Under the pieces are notes generated by a model that was not told the origin of the DNA, did no database searches, and saw nothing but the letters and a program-made list of their open reading frames with translations. This document shows, piece by piece, positions 16,048-25,161 of a stretch of 64,000 nt of DNA. The position numbers and the translations under genes are program-made. The stretch is from Saprospiraceae bacterium (lineage in GTDB: Bacteria > Bacteroidota > Bacteroidia > Chitinophagales > Saprospiraceae), in the NCBI GenBank assembly GCA_013140975.1, contig JABFRV010000041.1, positions 1 through 64,000 on the forward strand, in the 5' to 3' direction. Positions within the stretch are counted from its first letter, which is position 1. Each line of letters begins with the position of its first letter.

Positions 16048-18378
16048 ATGCCAAAATTACTCATTCCCATGTTATTCCTAGTTTCTACTTATAGCTTTTC
16101 TCAGTCTAACAGTAAAACCATTTTCCATCTTGATGCCGGTAAAGGCATTAAGTCTGATTCAATGAATTTTGTTTCAGAGTGGACTGATGCGAATTCAAGT
16201 ATTATATCTAAACAATTGACAGCAAACAACAGGCCAATATATGTTAAGGCTGCAATCAATAATCTTCCTGCTCTGCGGTTTGACGGCGCTAAGACATTTA
16301 TGAATTTACCGTCTGTCTTTCCTGTAAGGGCTGATTATACTATTGCTGTGGTTTGCAAGGCTGATGCTATAACCAATAATATTCTTGGGGGAACTTCAAG
16401 AACTCTGTGGATGGGAGGAAGCACCACGCCAACTGTGCTGCATAATGGAGATTTCAATAATCAGGCAAGATCTACAATAGATCCCGGCACAGATCCATGT
16501 CTCATTGTAGCTCAATACAGATATGCAACCAAACATGTCAGCTTTTATATCAATGGTCAATTTGCGGATTCTTCATATTGTCCTGACAATATAGATTCCA
16601 CTATTTTTATTGCTGCATATCAGAGTGCATATAACTTCAATGGTCATATTGCAGAAATAATTCTGTATAAGAATATTTTATCTGGAACTGAGCGATCTTC
16701 TCTTGAAACTACTCTTATCAATAAATACAAACTTCCTGCTCCTAAAATCGTTGATAGATCCATAGAACTTGCACCTGCAAATCATCAGCTCTACCCCAGA
16801 GATGAAAATAATATTTGCAAGGTCGAAATTTCAGGAAGATTTAATGACAGCAACAATTATGATAGTATCTCCATTGAACTAAGAAGCAATGACACTCTCC
16901 TGTTTCAAGAAAAATCAAAATTGAATTACACTTCCGGAATTGCTCCTTTTAAATGGAATTTCAATCTTAAAGCCGGTTTATATTCACATAAATTCGTCGC
17001 AAAGGTTTACAAAAATGGCATTGATTCAACTCTATTACTACGTGACAATGTAGTCTGTGGTGATGTTTATATTATTACGGGTCAGTCCAATTCTATTTTT
17101 GGTGGCTCTCAAGATACTGATCCATTCTGCAAAACTTTTGGAAGAAACTATTCAACCAGAGTGGCTGATACGCTTTGGACATCAGCATCTGCTGTTGGCA
17201 ATGGAGGAGGTCCTGATATTGGCGCCTGGGGTATACATCTAGCTAAGCTATTAATCCAGCAATATAAAATTCCAATATGTATCATGAATGGCGGAGTTGG
17301 TGGCACCTCAATTCAACAACATCAGCGAAATGATAATAATCCTTCAGTTCCCAATAACATTTATGGATCACTGTTATACAGAATGAAAAAATCAAACCTT
17401 ACTACTGCTGCAAAAGGAATTTTCTGGTATCAGGGTGAGTCCAATAATTCGAACGGATATTTTGATAATTTTAAATCATTGTATGAAGACTGGAAAAATG
17501 ACTATCCCAATGTCAAGCATCTTTATGTTGTACAAATTCATCATGGTTGCGGAGCGGGTGATCACGCCAATGTTCGCGAAGTACAAAGAAATCTACCTAA
17601 AACGTTTCCTGACATACATGTCATGAGTACCAACAATTTACCTTTCCATGATGGCTGTCATTACGGAGTTCCCGGATACAATCAACTGGCTAAATGGTTA
17701 CTTCCCTTAGTTCAAAGAGATTTTTACAATCAATCGTTCAATAAGAACATTGATCCTCCGAATATTACACAAGCAGCATACACAAGTACGCTGAAAAATC
17801 GCATCGCTTTAATTTTTGGACCAACAGGTCAGAATCTAAAAGCCACAAAAGATACATTAATTCAAAATGTGACAACTTCAGTGAAGGATTATTTTGCTCT
17901 CGATGGACAATTTCAAAAAGTGCAGTCGATAGATTTTTCAGGAGATACCGTTTTCTTAAATTTAATCACTTCAAGTTCAGCTAAGAAAATCACCTATCTC
18001 CCGGAAGTGAATTACTTCAACACAAATATTGTATATCGTGGCCCTTACATCATAAATGATTTAGGAATCGGAGCATTAAGTTTTCATCAGGTAGATATCG
18101 CTGACAAACTTATAACAGAAACAAATCAACTGATTCCGTCTGATATGCATTTTGAAAACAATCTACAGAATCGCGAATGGATTATTTGGTTTGAAAATGA
18201 TGTACATAATGTTGAACTTGAATATTACTCCATGAATGGCAAGTTAGTCAAAAAGAATAAACATAATTTTATAGCCAATCAAAAGCACATCATTTCTGCT
18301 TCTGAATTCGAAGGCCTCACTCCCCTCGTGTTAAAAATTCAATCAAATAACAGAACTTATGTGTTAAAATTAATTTGA
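16048..18378 (+). CDS. Secreted SGNH sialate O-acetylesterase-like protein with LamG-like domain
   Basis: 776 residues with a signal peptide (ends near YSFSQ). Residues ~20-230 are a concanavalin/LamG-like domain (FHLDAGKGIKSDS, LRFDGAKTFMNLP, FNGHIAEIILY). A short beta region precedes an SGNH hydrolase domain (~340-565) of the sialate O-acetylesterase type. Its blocks are VYIITGQSNSIFGG (nucleophile Ser), GGVGGTSIQQH, GIFWYQGESNN and HDGCHYGVPGYNQLA (Asp-x-x-His). The tail (IIWFENDVHNVELEYYSMNG, then FEGLTPLVLKIQ) resembles a type IX sorting domain but lacks a clear YPNP. A role in de-acetylating extracellular glycans is likely. It is convergent with the beta-helix gene, one base apart. Confidence 0.8.
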   Translation: MPKLLIPMLFLVSTYSFSQSNSKTIFHLDAGKGIKSDSMNFVSEWTDANSSIISKQLTANNRPIYVKAAINNLPALRFDGAKTFMNLPSVFPVRADYTIAVVCKADAITNNILGGTSRTLWMGGSTTPTVLHNGDFNNQARSTIDPGTDPCLIVAQYRYATKHVSFYINGQFADSSYCPDNIDSTIFIAAYQSAYNFNGHIAEIILYKNILSGTERSSLETTLINKYKLPAPKIVDRSIELAPANHQLYPRDENNICKVEISGRFNDSNNYDSISIELRSNDTLLFQEKSKLNYTSGIAPFKWNFNLKAGLYSHKFVAKVYKNGIDSTLLLRDNVVCGDVYIITGQSNSIFGGSQDTDPFCKTFGRNYSTRVADTLWTSASAVGNGGGPDIGAWGIHLAKLLIQQYKIPICIMNGGVGGTSIQQHQRNDNNPSVPNNIYGSLLYRMKKSNLTTAAKGIFWYQGESNNSNGYFDNFKSLYEDWKNDYPNVKHLYVVQIHHGCGAGDHANVREVQRNLPKTFPDIHVMSTNNLPFHDGCHYGVPGYNQLAKWLLPLVQRDFYNQSFNKNIDPPNITQAAYTSTLKNRIALIFGPTGQNLKATKDTLIQNVTTSVKDYFALDGQFQKVQSIDFSGDTVFLNLITSSSAKKITYLPEVNYFNTNIVYRGPYIINDLGIGALSFHQVDIADKLITETNQLIPSDMHFENNLQNREWIIWFENDVHNVELEYYSMNGKLVKKNKHNFIANQKHIISASEFEGLTPLVLKIQSNNRTYVLKLI

Positions 18379-18379
18379 T

Positions 18380-20353
18380 CTATAATTTCAGAAATTTCGT
18401 AGTTCCTTGTTCGCTGGTTATAAAATAAATTCCAGGTCTTAAATCTGAAACATCAATCCTTGATTTCCCTTCGATCAATTCAATCGATCTAATAACTTTA
18501 CCAAGGGAATTGAATATCGGTAATTTTGATACATTTGAATTGCTTGAAATAACATAAAGGAAATCATGAACAGGATTGGGGAAACAATTCAAAGTGCTTA
18601 TCTTTTCATATTCTTGAATACCTGTTATCACACCGTCACATCTTTTATTACTTAAAGCAGAATCTAGCTTTGCAAAATCGCAGCCTATATCTTTACCCTC
18701 AGTTGCTAAAGATGCATATACACTGGAATCGCTTAAACTATAATTATGATAGTCGGATTTACCCTGTGCATAATTTAAAAATCGAACATTTATAATACTT
18801 GCTGGAAAGTAATTTTTACTTATCGTGTTATAATTAGAATATCTCATACTGTTATCACCAACAAAAACGTTTTTATGAATTCTTAATGAGGCATCGGTAA
18901 TATCCGGAAAGTATCGGGCTATTGTTGCATTACCATGTTGAACTCCAGGACCATAAATACCCTGATAGCCTGCAGCATTCGGAAAGCTGAATGCTAGATT
19001 ATTGGTATATTGAAAACCGGGAACTTTTTTACCGGCCCAAGTTATTGGGCCTGTTTGCAAAAATGTGTTATGATCAATAATTACATCTTGCGGCTCTCCC
19101 AATTTAATGATTGTACCATCGTTTGGTCCATTGACATTTTGATCTCCGTAAAGTGGTCCACTTATATCTTCAAATAAATTGTTGTAAATATGAATTCTCT
19201 TAGAAATAATTCCAACACCATCATCTGAACCTGATAAACTTATTCCTGCTCCGCAACGTCGAATAATGTTATTACTGATAGTAATATCACTTACATCAGA
19301 ATTAGGAGCTGCCCCATTTTCTGTTCGCACTGTTAATAATATCGCATATCCACTTTGCCCGATCGGAAGATCAGCCCAGGAATTCTCAAGAATGTTTCCA
19401 TCAAACAATACTCTTTTTCCATTTTTGAGTTCAAACAAATTTTTAATAGTCCAAAGCTTGCCGGCATACGTTGGATGATCAACACGCCAATGTAAGGGTT
19501 TGAAAAAATGATTATTGCGAATTACAATATCAGAAGGAATGTTATCAGGAATTCCACTTGCACCACCACCAAAAAAAACATTTTCTCCGGATGCTTCTAA
19601 ATAATTATTCAATATCCAAAAAGGTCCGGGTCCATTAATTCCTGCAATGGCCTGTGCATCGAATCCTATACTGTGAAAATCCGAAACATCACTATCAACA
19701 ACCGCACCATATGCACAGTCCAGTCTTACACCAAATTTCATAATTGTTCCCTTACTATGTCCATGAATATAACATCTGTCAAATATTATATGATGTGGTG
19801 CTTTATCTACTGTATTTTGTTTGTTAGTAATATCGCCTACGTGTATGAGTCCAAAACTTTGCAACACACGTTCATCAGCAGTAAATTCTATTCCAACGAA
19901 ACGATAATGATGCGCCTTGTTTAAAGCCGTCATACATGGAATCCCTGCAAGATTCGTCGTTACAATTTTTGGCATTGCAGATTTTTGATTTGGAAAATTT
20001 GTATTCAGAGTTGAAGACAATGGCTTAACTCTTATTCCTTCTTTTGGCAACAAATCCATTCGAGATGAAATTACAATAATCCATCCCTGTCCTTGTTTTT
20101 CAGGCAAAGTAAATCCACCAACAAATGTCTCTCCGGCATCCAGAACCAATACAGTCGCTAAGGGAACTAAATTTATCGCAGTCTGAAGATCAGAAAAGTC
20201 CCTTCCAACCGGTCCAACTGTCTTATAAGAATATCCGGAAGTATCCGGAAAGCAGCTATTGAAATTGTTCATCCTCGGAAGCTCCGGTAATTGCTGAGCC
20301 TTTATGAAGAATAAACTTAGTAGAAGTATAAGGGAAGTTGAAAAACGTATCAT
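18380..20353 (-). CDS. Secreted parallel beta-helix protein with type IX sorting domain
   Basis: 657 residues, signal peptide at the N-terminus (LLSLFFIKAQ). Residues ~40-560 show the repeated strand-turn pattern of right-handed beta-helix (pectate-lyase-like) proteins: HYRFVGIEFTA, HHIIFDRCYIHGHS, DIVIRNNHFFKP, VLFDGNILENSW, DITISNNIIRRCG, IHIYNNLFEDISG, DVIIDHNTFLQTG. The last ~75 residues are a Por sorting domain (LNCFPNPVHDFLYV ... GIYFITSEQG). It is probably a surface or released polysaccharide-binding or -cleaving protein; no catalytic residues can be assigned. With the adjacent esterase-like gene it forms a convergent pair of likely glycan-acting proteins. Confidence 0.8.
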   Translation of the reverse strand: MIRFSTSLILLLSLFFIKAQQLPELPRMNNFNSCFPDTSGYSYKTVGPVGRDFSDLQTAINLVPLATVLVLDAGETFVGGFTLPEKQGQGWIIVISSRMDLLPKEGIRVKPLSSTLNTNFPNQKSAMPKIVTTNLAGIPCMTALNKAHHYRFVGIEFTADERVLQSFGLIHVGDITNKQNTVDKAPHHIIFDRCYIHGHSKGTIMKFGVRLDCAYGAVVDSDVSDFHSIGFDAQAIAGINGPGPFWILNNYLEASGENVFFGGGASGIPDNIPSDIVIRNNHFFKPLHWRVDHPTYAGKLWTIKNLFELKNGKRVLFDGNILENSWADLPIGQSGYAILLTVRTENGAAPNSDVSDITISNNIIRRCGAGISLSGSDDGVGIISKRIHIYNNLFEDISGPLYGDQNVNGPNDGTIIKLGEPQDVIIDHNTFLQTGPITWAGKKVPGFQYTNNLAFSFPNAAGYQGIYGPGVQHGNATIARYFPDITDASLRIHKNVFVGDNSMRYSNYNTISKNYFPASIINVRFLNYAQGKSDYHNYSLSDSSVYASLATEGKDIGCDFAKLDSALSNKRCDGVITGIQEYEKISTLNCFPNPVHDFLYVISSNSNVSKLPIFNSLGKVIRSIELIEGKSRIDVSDLRPGIYFITSEQGTTKFLKL

Positions 20354-20473
20354 ACTCTTTTTTTGTAAAAATAAGAAGTGAAAACCGATTCATCTAAATA
20401 ATATAGAATTAAAAGAAATAAAAACGCTATAATTTATGAATAGATTACCCCGTTAAACGTTATATATACTATT

Positions 20474-21889
20474 ATGCTATTCAACTCTATCTCGTTTCTA
20501 GTATTTTTCCCAATTGTCACTCTACTGTACTACTTATTAGCATTTCGTTTCCGATGGATACTATTACTGCTAGCCAGTTGCATTTTTTACATGTTTTTTA
20601 TACCGGAGTATATATTAATAATCTTTGTAACAATAATCATCGACTATCTTGCAGGAATCTATATAGAAAATGCTGAAGGGCATAAAAAGAAGATGTATTT
20701 AATTGTTAGTATTGTCTCAACATGTTTGGTTCTTATTGTTTTCAAATACTTCAATTTCTTTCAACAGAATATTGAATCCCTTTTGCAAATTTTTGGGTTT
20801 AATTTTAAAGCAACTACATTTAATATTCTGTTGCCAATCGGACTTTCATTTCATACTTTTCAGAGCCTAAGTTATGTTATTGAAGTCTATCGTGGCAATC
20901 AAAAGGCCGAAAAACATTTTGGCATCTATTCTCTGTATGTCATGTTCTACCCTCAATTGGTAACGGGACCTATTGAAAGACCACAAAACCTCTTAACGCA
21001 ATTACGTCAGGAAAAAGTTTTTGAATACCAGAATCTTGCAAATGGATTGCGGTTAATGCTTTTTGGCTTTTTCGTAAAAATGGTAATTGCAGACAATCTT
21101 GGAACGTATGTAGATCTTGTATATACTTCACCTGCAGATTTCAGTTCCTCTTCAGTCCGTTGGGCAACTCTTTTTTATTCCTTTCAAATCTATGGTGACT
21201 TTTTTGCTTATTCTACTATTGCTGTTGGCGCTGCACTTTGCATGGGATATTCTCTCATGGATAACTTCAAAAGTCCATACTTATCAAAAAGCATCGGTGA
21301 ATTCTGGAGTCGATGGCACATTTCCTTATCCACATGGTTCAGAGATTATGTCTATTTCAGTTTGGGAGGAAATAAGGTAGCAATTTCAAAGTGGATATTC
21401 AATATTCTAATTGTTTTTGCAATTAGTGGTTTTTGGCATGGAGCAAGCTGGACATTTGTAATTTGGGGATTGGCACATGGCTTCATATATATTCTGGAAA
21501 GTTTCTTCCCATTTAACCAGGAAATAAAAAACAAATTAACACGCGTTCAATTATACTTATTGGATTCCATTTTAGTACTTAAGACCTTTGTCATTACCAG
21601 TTTAATCTGGATACTCTTTAGAGCACAAAATCTTGAGACTGCAAAAACCATATTCAACTCTACATTGAACAACAACATGGGAACAAAAAATCTTGAAATC
21701 GATAATAAGATATTTTATTTCCTGGGTCTATTCATTCTTATAGAACTTCTTCTTTACAATAAAAGATTTGATAAATGGTGTGGAGCCCGAAAGGTATGGG
21801 TACGCTGGATAATCTATTTAGCTTTAATTGCATTGACAATTCTGTATTCCAGTGTTCAGGATTATGCATTTATTTATTTTCAATTTTAA
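20474..21889 (+). CDS. MBOAT family O-acetyltransferase, AlgI-like
   Basis: 471 residues with about ten hydrophobic segments. MBOAT/AlgI signatures are clear: LSFHTFQSLSYVIEVYRG, MFYPQLVTGPIERPQN, FWSRWHISLSTWFRDYVY (then SLGGN), and AISGFWHGASWTFVIWGLAH with the catalytic His. Such proteins move acetyl groups across the inner membrane onto exopolysaccharide or cell-wall polymers through a periplasmic SGNH partner. The next gene, 3 nt downstream, encodes a membrane-anchored SGNH-like protein and is the likely partner. The acceptor polymer is unknown; no alginate genes are present. Confidence 0.92.
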   Translation: MLFNSISFLVFFPIVTLLYYLLAFRFRWILLLLASCIFYMFFIPEYILIIFVTIIIDYLAGIYIENAEGHKKKMYLIVSIVSTCLVLIVFKYFNFFQQNIESLLQIFGFNFKATTFNILLPIGLSFHTFQSLSYVIEVYRGNQKAEKHFGIYSLYVMFYPQLVTGPIERPQNLLTQLRQEKVFEYQNLANGLRLMLFGFFVKMVIADNLGTYVDLVYTSPADFSSSSVRWATLFYSFQIYGDFFAYSTIAVGAALCMGYSLMDNFKSPYLSKSIGEFWSRWHISLSTWFRDYVYFSLGGNKVAISKWIFNILIVFAISGFWHGASWTFVIWGLAHGFIYILESFFPFNQEIKNKLTRVQLYLLDSILVLKTFVITSLIWILFRAQNLETAKTIFNSTLNNNMGTKNLEIDNKIFYFLGLFILIELLLYNKRFDKWCGARKVWVRWIIYLALIALTILYSSVQDYAFIYFQF

Positions 21890-21892
21890 GCT

Positions 21893-23374
21893 ATGAAAGA
21901 AATAAAATATTTACCCATCAAAATAGTGACTTTAATAGTCTTTCTTTTTGCGCTTAATATTATTTATAAGAAATACTATTTTAGCAATGATGTTGACAAG
22001 CATTCTCCTATTCTTCTATCAATCCAACAAGCCGTTTCAGATTCTGCGCAAATTGTTTATTTAAGTGAATCTTCCAACACTACTTATCATGACTTAGATA
22101 CCGACAAAAGAGCCATCAGTGAGATGATTCAGGATTATTATCCTACAATTAAAGTTCATACTATTCATAAAGAAGCAACACAGGCCAATCATCATTTGCA
22201 AATGCTAAAAAGCATTAAAAATCCTAACAATATAAATACAGTGATTGTGACATTCAATCTGAGATCGTTTGGAAGCGGATGGATTTATTCCGGTCTAGAA
22301 ACTTCATTACAAAAAAGCCTGGTGCTTATAAAAAGTTATCCTCCTCTGGTAAATCGGTTTTTTCTGAATTTCAAGAATTATCCAGTCTGGGATAAAAATT
22401 ATTGCGACAGTAAAATTAGAAATAGCTGGTCCCAGGCGCGTATCTATGATCATCCGAAATATGATTCCATAAACACAATAAACAAATGGTTGAGTGAAAT
22501 TGATAAACACCAGCTTGATTCTCTTCGTGAACTCACTAAACATTACGTTAAGAATTATGGATTCAACCTAAGCTTAGATTCCGACAATCCCAGACTTAAA
22601 GACTATGATGAAATTATATCTCTATGCAAAGCTAACAATTGGAAGCTGATCTTGAATCTAATGGCAGAAAATCTTGATCAGGCACAACATCTTGTTGGCA
22701 CACCTTTAGTAGAACTCTTTCAATCCAATGTATCTTATTTAAAATCACGTTACACGCAAGATCATGTTATTATAGTAGACAATCTTGCAGCAGTAAAGGA
22801 TGATGATTTTATTGACCGAAGCTGGCCTACTGAACATTATAAAGAAAATGGAAGAAAGGCAATTGCCGCATCTGTTGCGTCTTCACTTAAAAGTATATAT
22901 TCAACAGGATTCGTTCAACCTGACACAATTACAAAACTCACTACAAAATATTTCGAAGGTGCGGAAATGAAGGCCGGACTTTCAATCAATCCTACAGTTA
23001 CTCGAGAAAAATCCTACACAGGAAAAAGCTCTTCCAAGACTGGAAATGGAAATGATTTTAGTGTCGGCTTTAACATTCCTATCAAGCAGTTACCGGACAG
23101 TGTTAAAAAATTAATTGTTGATTTCTACATTTTTATGGATGACAATAACACCGAAGCTAAATTGGTATTCGAAACAAATGGAACAGACCCTTACAAATTT
23201 TACGATTCTTATAAAGTTATATACATAACCAAGGAAATAAATAAATGGACAAAACTTCATTACGAATACACACTTCCGGAATTATTTAATAAATCAGATT
23301 TTATAAAAGTGTATATCTGGAACACGAGTAAGACAAACGTATATGTTGATGACTTAAATCTTAACTTTGAGTAA
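21893..23374 (+). CDS. Membrane-anchored SGNH/DltD-like partner of the MBOAT acyltransferase
   Basis: 493 residues. One N-terminal transmembrane segment (~9-25) is followed by a periplasmic domain with a possible nucleophile motif YLSESSNTTYHD and a late Asp/His block (DRSWPTEHYKENGRKAIA), as in DltD/AlgX-type SGNH proteins. Residues ~340-493 form a separate beta-sandwich-like domain (AGLSINPTVTREKSYTGKSS, FNIPIKQL, FYIFMDDNNTEAKLVFETNG) that could bind carbohydrate. It begins 3 nt after the AlgI-like gene, so the two are almost certainly cotranscribed and work together in polymer O-acylation. The SGNH call rests on motif placement and context rather than strong similarity. Confidence 0.65.
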   Translation: MKEIKYLPIKIVTLIVFLFALNIIYKKYYFSNDVDKHSPILLSIQQAVSDSAQIVYLSESSNTTYHDLDTDKRAISEMIQDYYPTIKVHTIHKEATQANHHLQMLKSIKNPNNINTVIVTFNLRSFGSGWIYSGLETSLQKSLVLIKSYPPLVNRFFLNFKNYPVWDKNYCDSKIRNSWSQARIYDHPKYDSINTINKWLSEIDKHQLDSLRELTKHYVKNYGFNLSLDSDNPRLKDYDEIISLCKANNWKLILNLMAENLDQAQHLVGTPLVELFQSNVSYLKSRYTQDHVIIVDNLAAVKDDDFIDRSWPTEHYKENGRKAIAASVASSLKSIYSTGFVQPDTITKLTTKYFEGAEMKAGLSINPTVTREKSYTGKSSSKTGNGNDFSVGFNIPIKQLPDSVKKLIVDFYIFMDDNNTEAKLVFETNGTDPYKFYDSYKVIYITKEINKWTKLHYEYTLPELFNKSDFIKVYIWNTSKTNVYVDDLNLNFE

Positions 23375-23419
23375 ATAGATTTATAAATAATATGATTCTA
23401 CATCTCTCCATTCTTTTAA

Positions 23420-23512
23420 ACTTCTAACTAGAATTATATTGATCACCATCCCATCACTAACAATTAATCATTTACAATTTACCATTAATAATTCACCATT
23501 AACCATTACCCC
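23420..23512. repeat. Degenerate ATTAACCATT-type tandem repeat
   Basis: Between the SGNH-like gene and tpiA the sequence repeats a loose unit (AATTTACCATTAATAATTC, then ACCATTAACCATT) several times. It contains no ORF and resembles degenerate simple repeats found elsewhere in this window (27557-27616). Confidence 0.45.
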
Positions 23513-24267
23513 TTAAATCCTCTAACAATAAGTGAAAACTCCTCCGCTTTCAGACTTGCGCCTCCGACAAGTGCACCATCTATATTTTCTTTCATAGCGA
23601 GCTCTTTGGCATTAGAAGATTTTACAGAACCTCCATATAGAATTCGGGTTTCGCGTGCATTTTTATCTCCGTATTTTTTTCCAATCCAATTGCGAATAAA
23701 TGCATGCATCTCATCAGCTTGTTCGGAACTTGCTGTCAATCCTGTTCCTATTGCCCAGATAGGCTCGTAAGCTATAATTATTTTTTCAGAGTTCCATTCA
23801 ATTAATTGTGAAAAATTTTCATCGAGTTGCCTCTTTACGTACTGTTTCTCATTCTGTTTCTCTCTCTCTTCTTTTGGTTCACCACAACAATAAATGATTG
23901 AAAGATCAGCTTTCAGACAGGCATTAATTTTCATGGGTAGCAGGGAATTTTCCAAATGATTTGCTTCCCGAATTTCACTATGTCCCAATATGACATATTC
24001 AACATTAAGATCTTTCAGCATTGGAACAGATACAGAACCCGTATGTGCGCCATAATCTTCAAAGTGGACATTCTGAGCAGCAAGAGAAAAATTATTGAAT
24101 ATCAATTGCTTCATTAAAGACAGATGAGTAAAGGGAGGCGCGATAACTACATCAACGTGTAAATTCCCACAGGCTTCTATTATATCTTCAGCTAGCTGTA
24201 CAGCTTTTGAAGGCAAGACATTCATCTTCCAATTGGCAGCCACAAAGGCCTTTCGATTCTTATTCAT
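23506..24267 (-). CDS. tpiA: Triosephosphate isomerase
   Basis: 253 residues from the ATG at 24267. It interconverts dihydroxyacetone phosphate and glyceraldehyde 3-phosphate in glycolysis. Visible motifs: VAANWKMN with Asn12 and Lys14, catalytic His96 in YVILGHSEIR, catalytic Glu168 in IAYEPIWAIGTG, and phosphate-binding ILYGGSVKSSN and GALVGGASL. The usual GHSERR is GHSEIR here, an Arg-to-Ile change at a normally conserved position. The longer open frame (12 extra residues) is rejected because a TACTTTTG promoter box lies only 8 nt upstream of the chosen ATG, inside that extension. It diverges from the DUF72-ppk1-cutA unit. Confidence 0.95.
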   Translation of the reverse strand: MNKNRKAFVAANWKMNVLPSKAVQLAEDIIEACGNLHVDVVIAPPFTHLSLMKQLIFNNFSLAAQNVHFEDYGAHTGSVSVPMLKDLNVEYVILGHSEIREANHLENSLLPMKINACLKADLSIIYCCGEPKEEREKQNEKQYVKRQLDENFSQLIEWNSEKIIIAYEPIWAIGTGLTASSEQADEMHAFIRNWIGKKYGDKNARETRILYGGSVKSSNAKELAMKENIDGALVGGASLKAEEFSLIVRGFKG

Positions 24268-24275
24268 TTCGTGTT

Positions 24276-24283
24276 CAAAAGTA
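24276..24283 (-). promoter_or_regulatory. -7 promoter box of tpiA
   Basis: The minus strand reads TACTTTTG (TAnnTTTG consensus), 8 nt before the tpiA ATG at 24267, with a TTTTG about 17 nt further upstream as a possible -33 element. The transcript would have almost no leader. Confidence 0.6.
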
Positions 24284-24305
24284 AGCTCTTTATCACAAAT
24301 CAAAA

Positions 24306-24313
24306 TACCTTTG
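24306..24313 (+). promoter_or_regulatory. -7 promoter box of the DUF72-ppk1-cutA unit
   Basis: TACCTTTG matches TAnnTTTG and ends 15 nt before the ATG at 24329. Together with the box at 24276-24283 it forms a compact divergent promoter pair. Confidence 0.6.
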
Positions 24314-24328
24314 CTTCAGGATCCTTAT

Positions 24329-25159
24329 ATGAAATTCGGTCATTTAGAAATACCTTTGGCGAGCTTTAAGCCTATTGAGGAACCAAGATTTTGGTTTCAA
24401 GGCTCTAGTAATCAGGGAAATATATATTTTGGCTCAACCAATTGGACAGAAGCTTACTGGAAGGGACTTATATACCCACCCAAAGCTAAACCGAATGAGT
24501 TTCTTTCTCATCATAGTCGGTTTTTCAACACAATAGAGTTAAATACCACTTTCTATAGAAATCCCGGTGTAGAGCAGATTTTAAAATGGAAAAATGCAAC
24601 ACCGGAACATTTCATGTTTTGCCCCAAAGTTCCATCAAGAATTAGTCAAAGCAAATTATTGGGAACCGATACTGAGCTATGGTCAGAGTTCGAAACTTCA
24701 GTACAACATTTCGACTCCCAGCTCGGTCCTTGTTTTCTACAATTACCGGAATACTTCGATCGCAGCAGAAGCAATATTGTAGAAGAACTTATCAGCGGGA
24801 ATTTTTTTCATAAAAATATTCTCATTGAATTCAGACATTCTTCATGGTTTTCCTCTTCTGAGAATTTGGAAAAAATATGCAGTTTGCTAAGTTCCAAAAA
24901 TAATGGACTGGTTATTACGGATACACCCGGAAGACAGGATGTTTTACACAATAATATTTGTTGTGAAAAAATACTCGTTCGTTTTGTTTCAGATGGCAAT
25001 CCATTACATGATCAAGAAAGGCTTGATAACTGGTCAGAGAGAATCGAACAAATGCTATCCGGCGGAATAAAAGAAATTCATTTTATTCTTCATCACCCTA
25101 ATCCTGAACAAATGATTGCACTAACAAAAATTATGATGACACGCCATACGAATTCATAA
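24329..25159 (+). CDS. DUF72 (YecE-like) family protein
   Basis: 276 residues from the ATG at 24329. The longer frame starting at 24233 would run through the tpiA start and both promoters, and its extra residues have no domain. DUF72 features are clear: IYFGSTNWTEAYWKGLIYPP, FFNTIELNTTFYRNPG, FMFCPKVPSRISQS, GPCFLQLPEYF, ILIEFRHSSWF and LVITDTPGR. The family has a TIM-barrel fold and unknown function. The stop is 2 nt before the ppk1 start, so it is cotranscribed with polyphosphate kinase and cutA; this linkage is the only hint of role. Confidence 0.9.
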   Translation: MKFGHLEIPLASFKPIEEPRFWFQGSSNQGNIYFGSTNWTEAYWKGLIYPPKAKPNEFLSHHSRFFNTIELNTTFYRNPGVEQILKWKNATPEHFMFCPKVPSRISQSKLLGTDTELWSEFETSVQHFDSQLGPCFLQLPEYFDRSRSNIVEELISGNFFHKNILIEFRHSSWFSSSENLEKICSLLSSKNNGLVITDTPGRQDVLHNNICCEKILVRFVSDGNPLHDQERLDNWSERIEQMLSGGIKEIHFILHHPNPEQMIALTKIMMTRHTNS

Positions 25160-25161
25160 AT

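Noticed and set aside
24233-24328. Longer N-terminus of the DUF72 protein overlapping tpiA
   Set aside because: It would run through the tpiA start codon and both divergent promoter boxes, and the extra residues do not resemble the domain.
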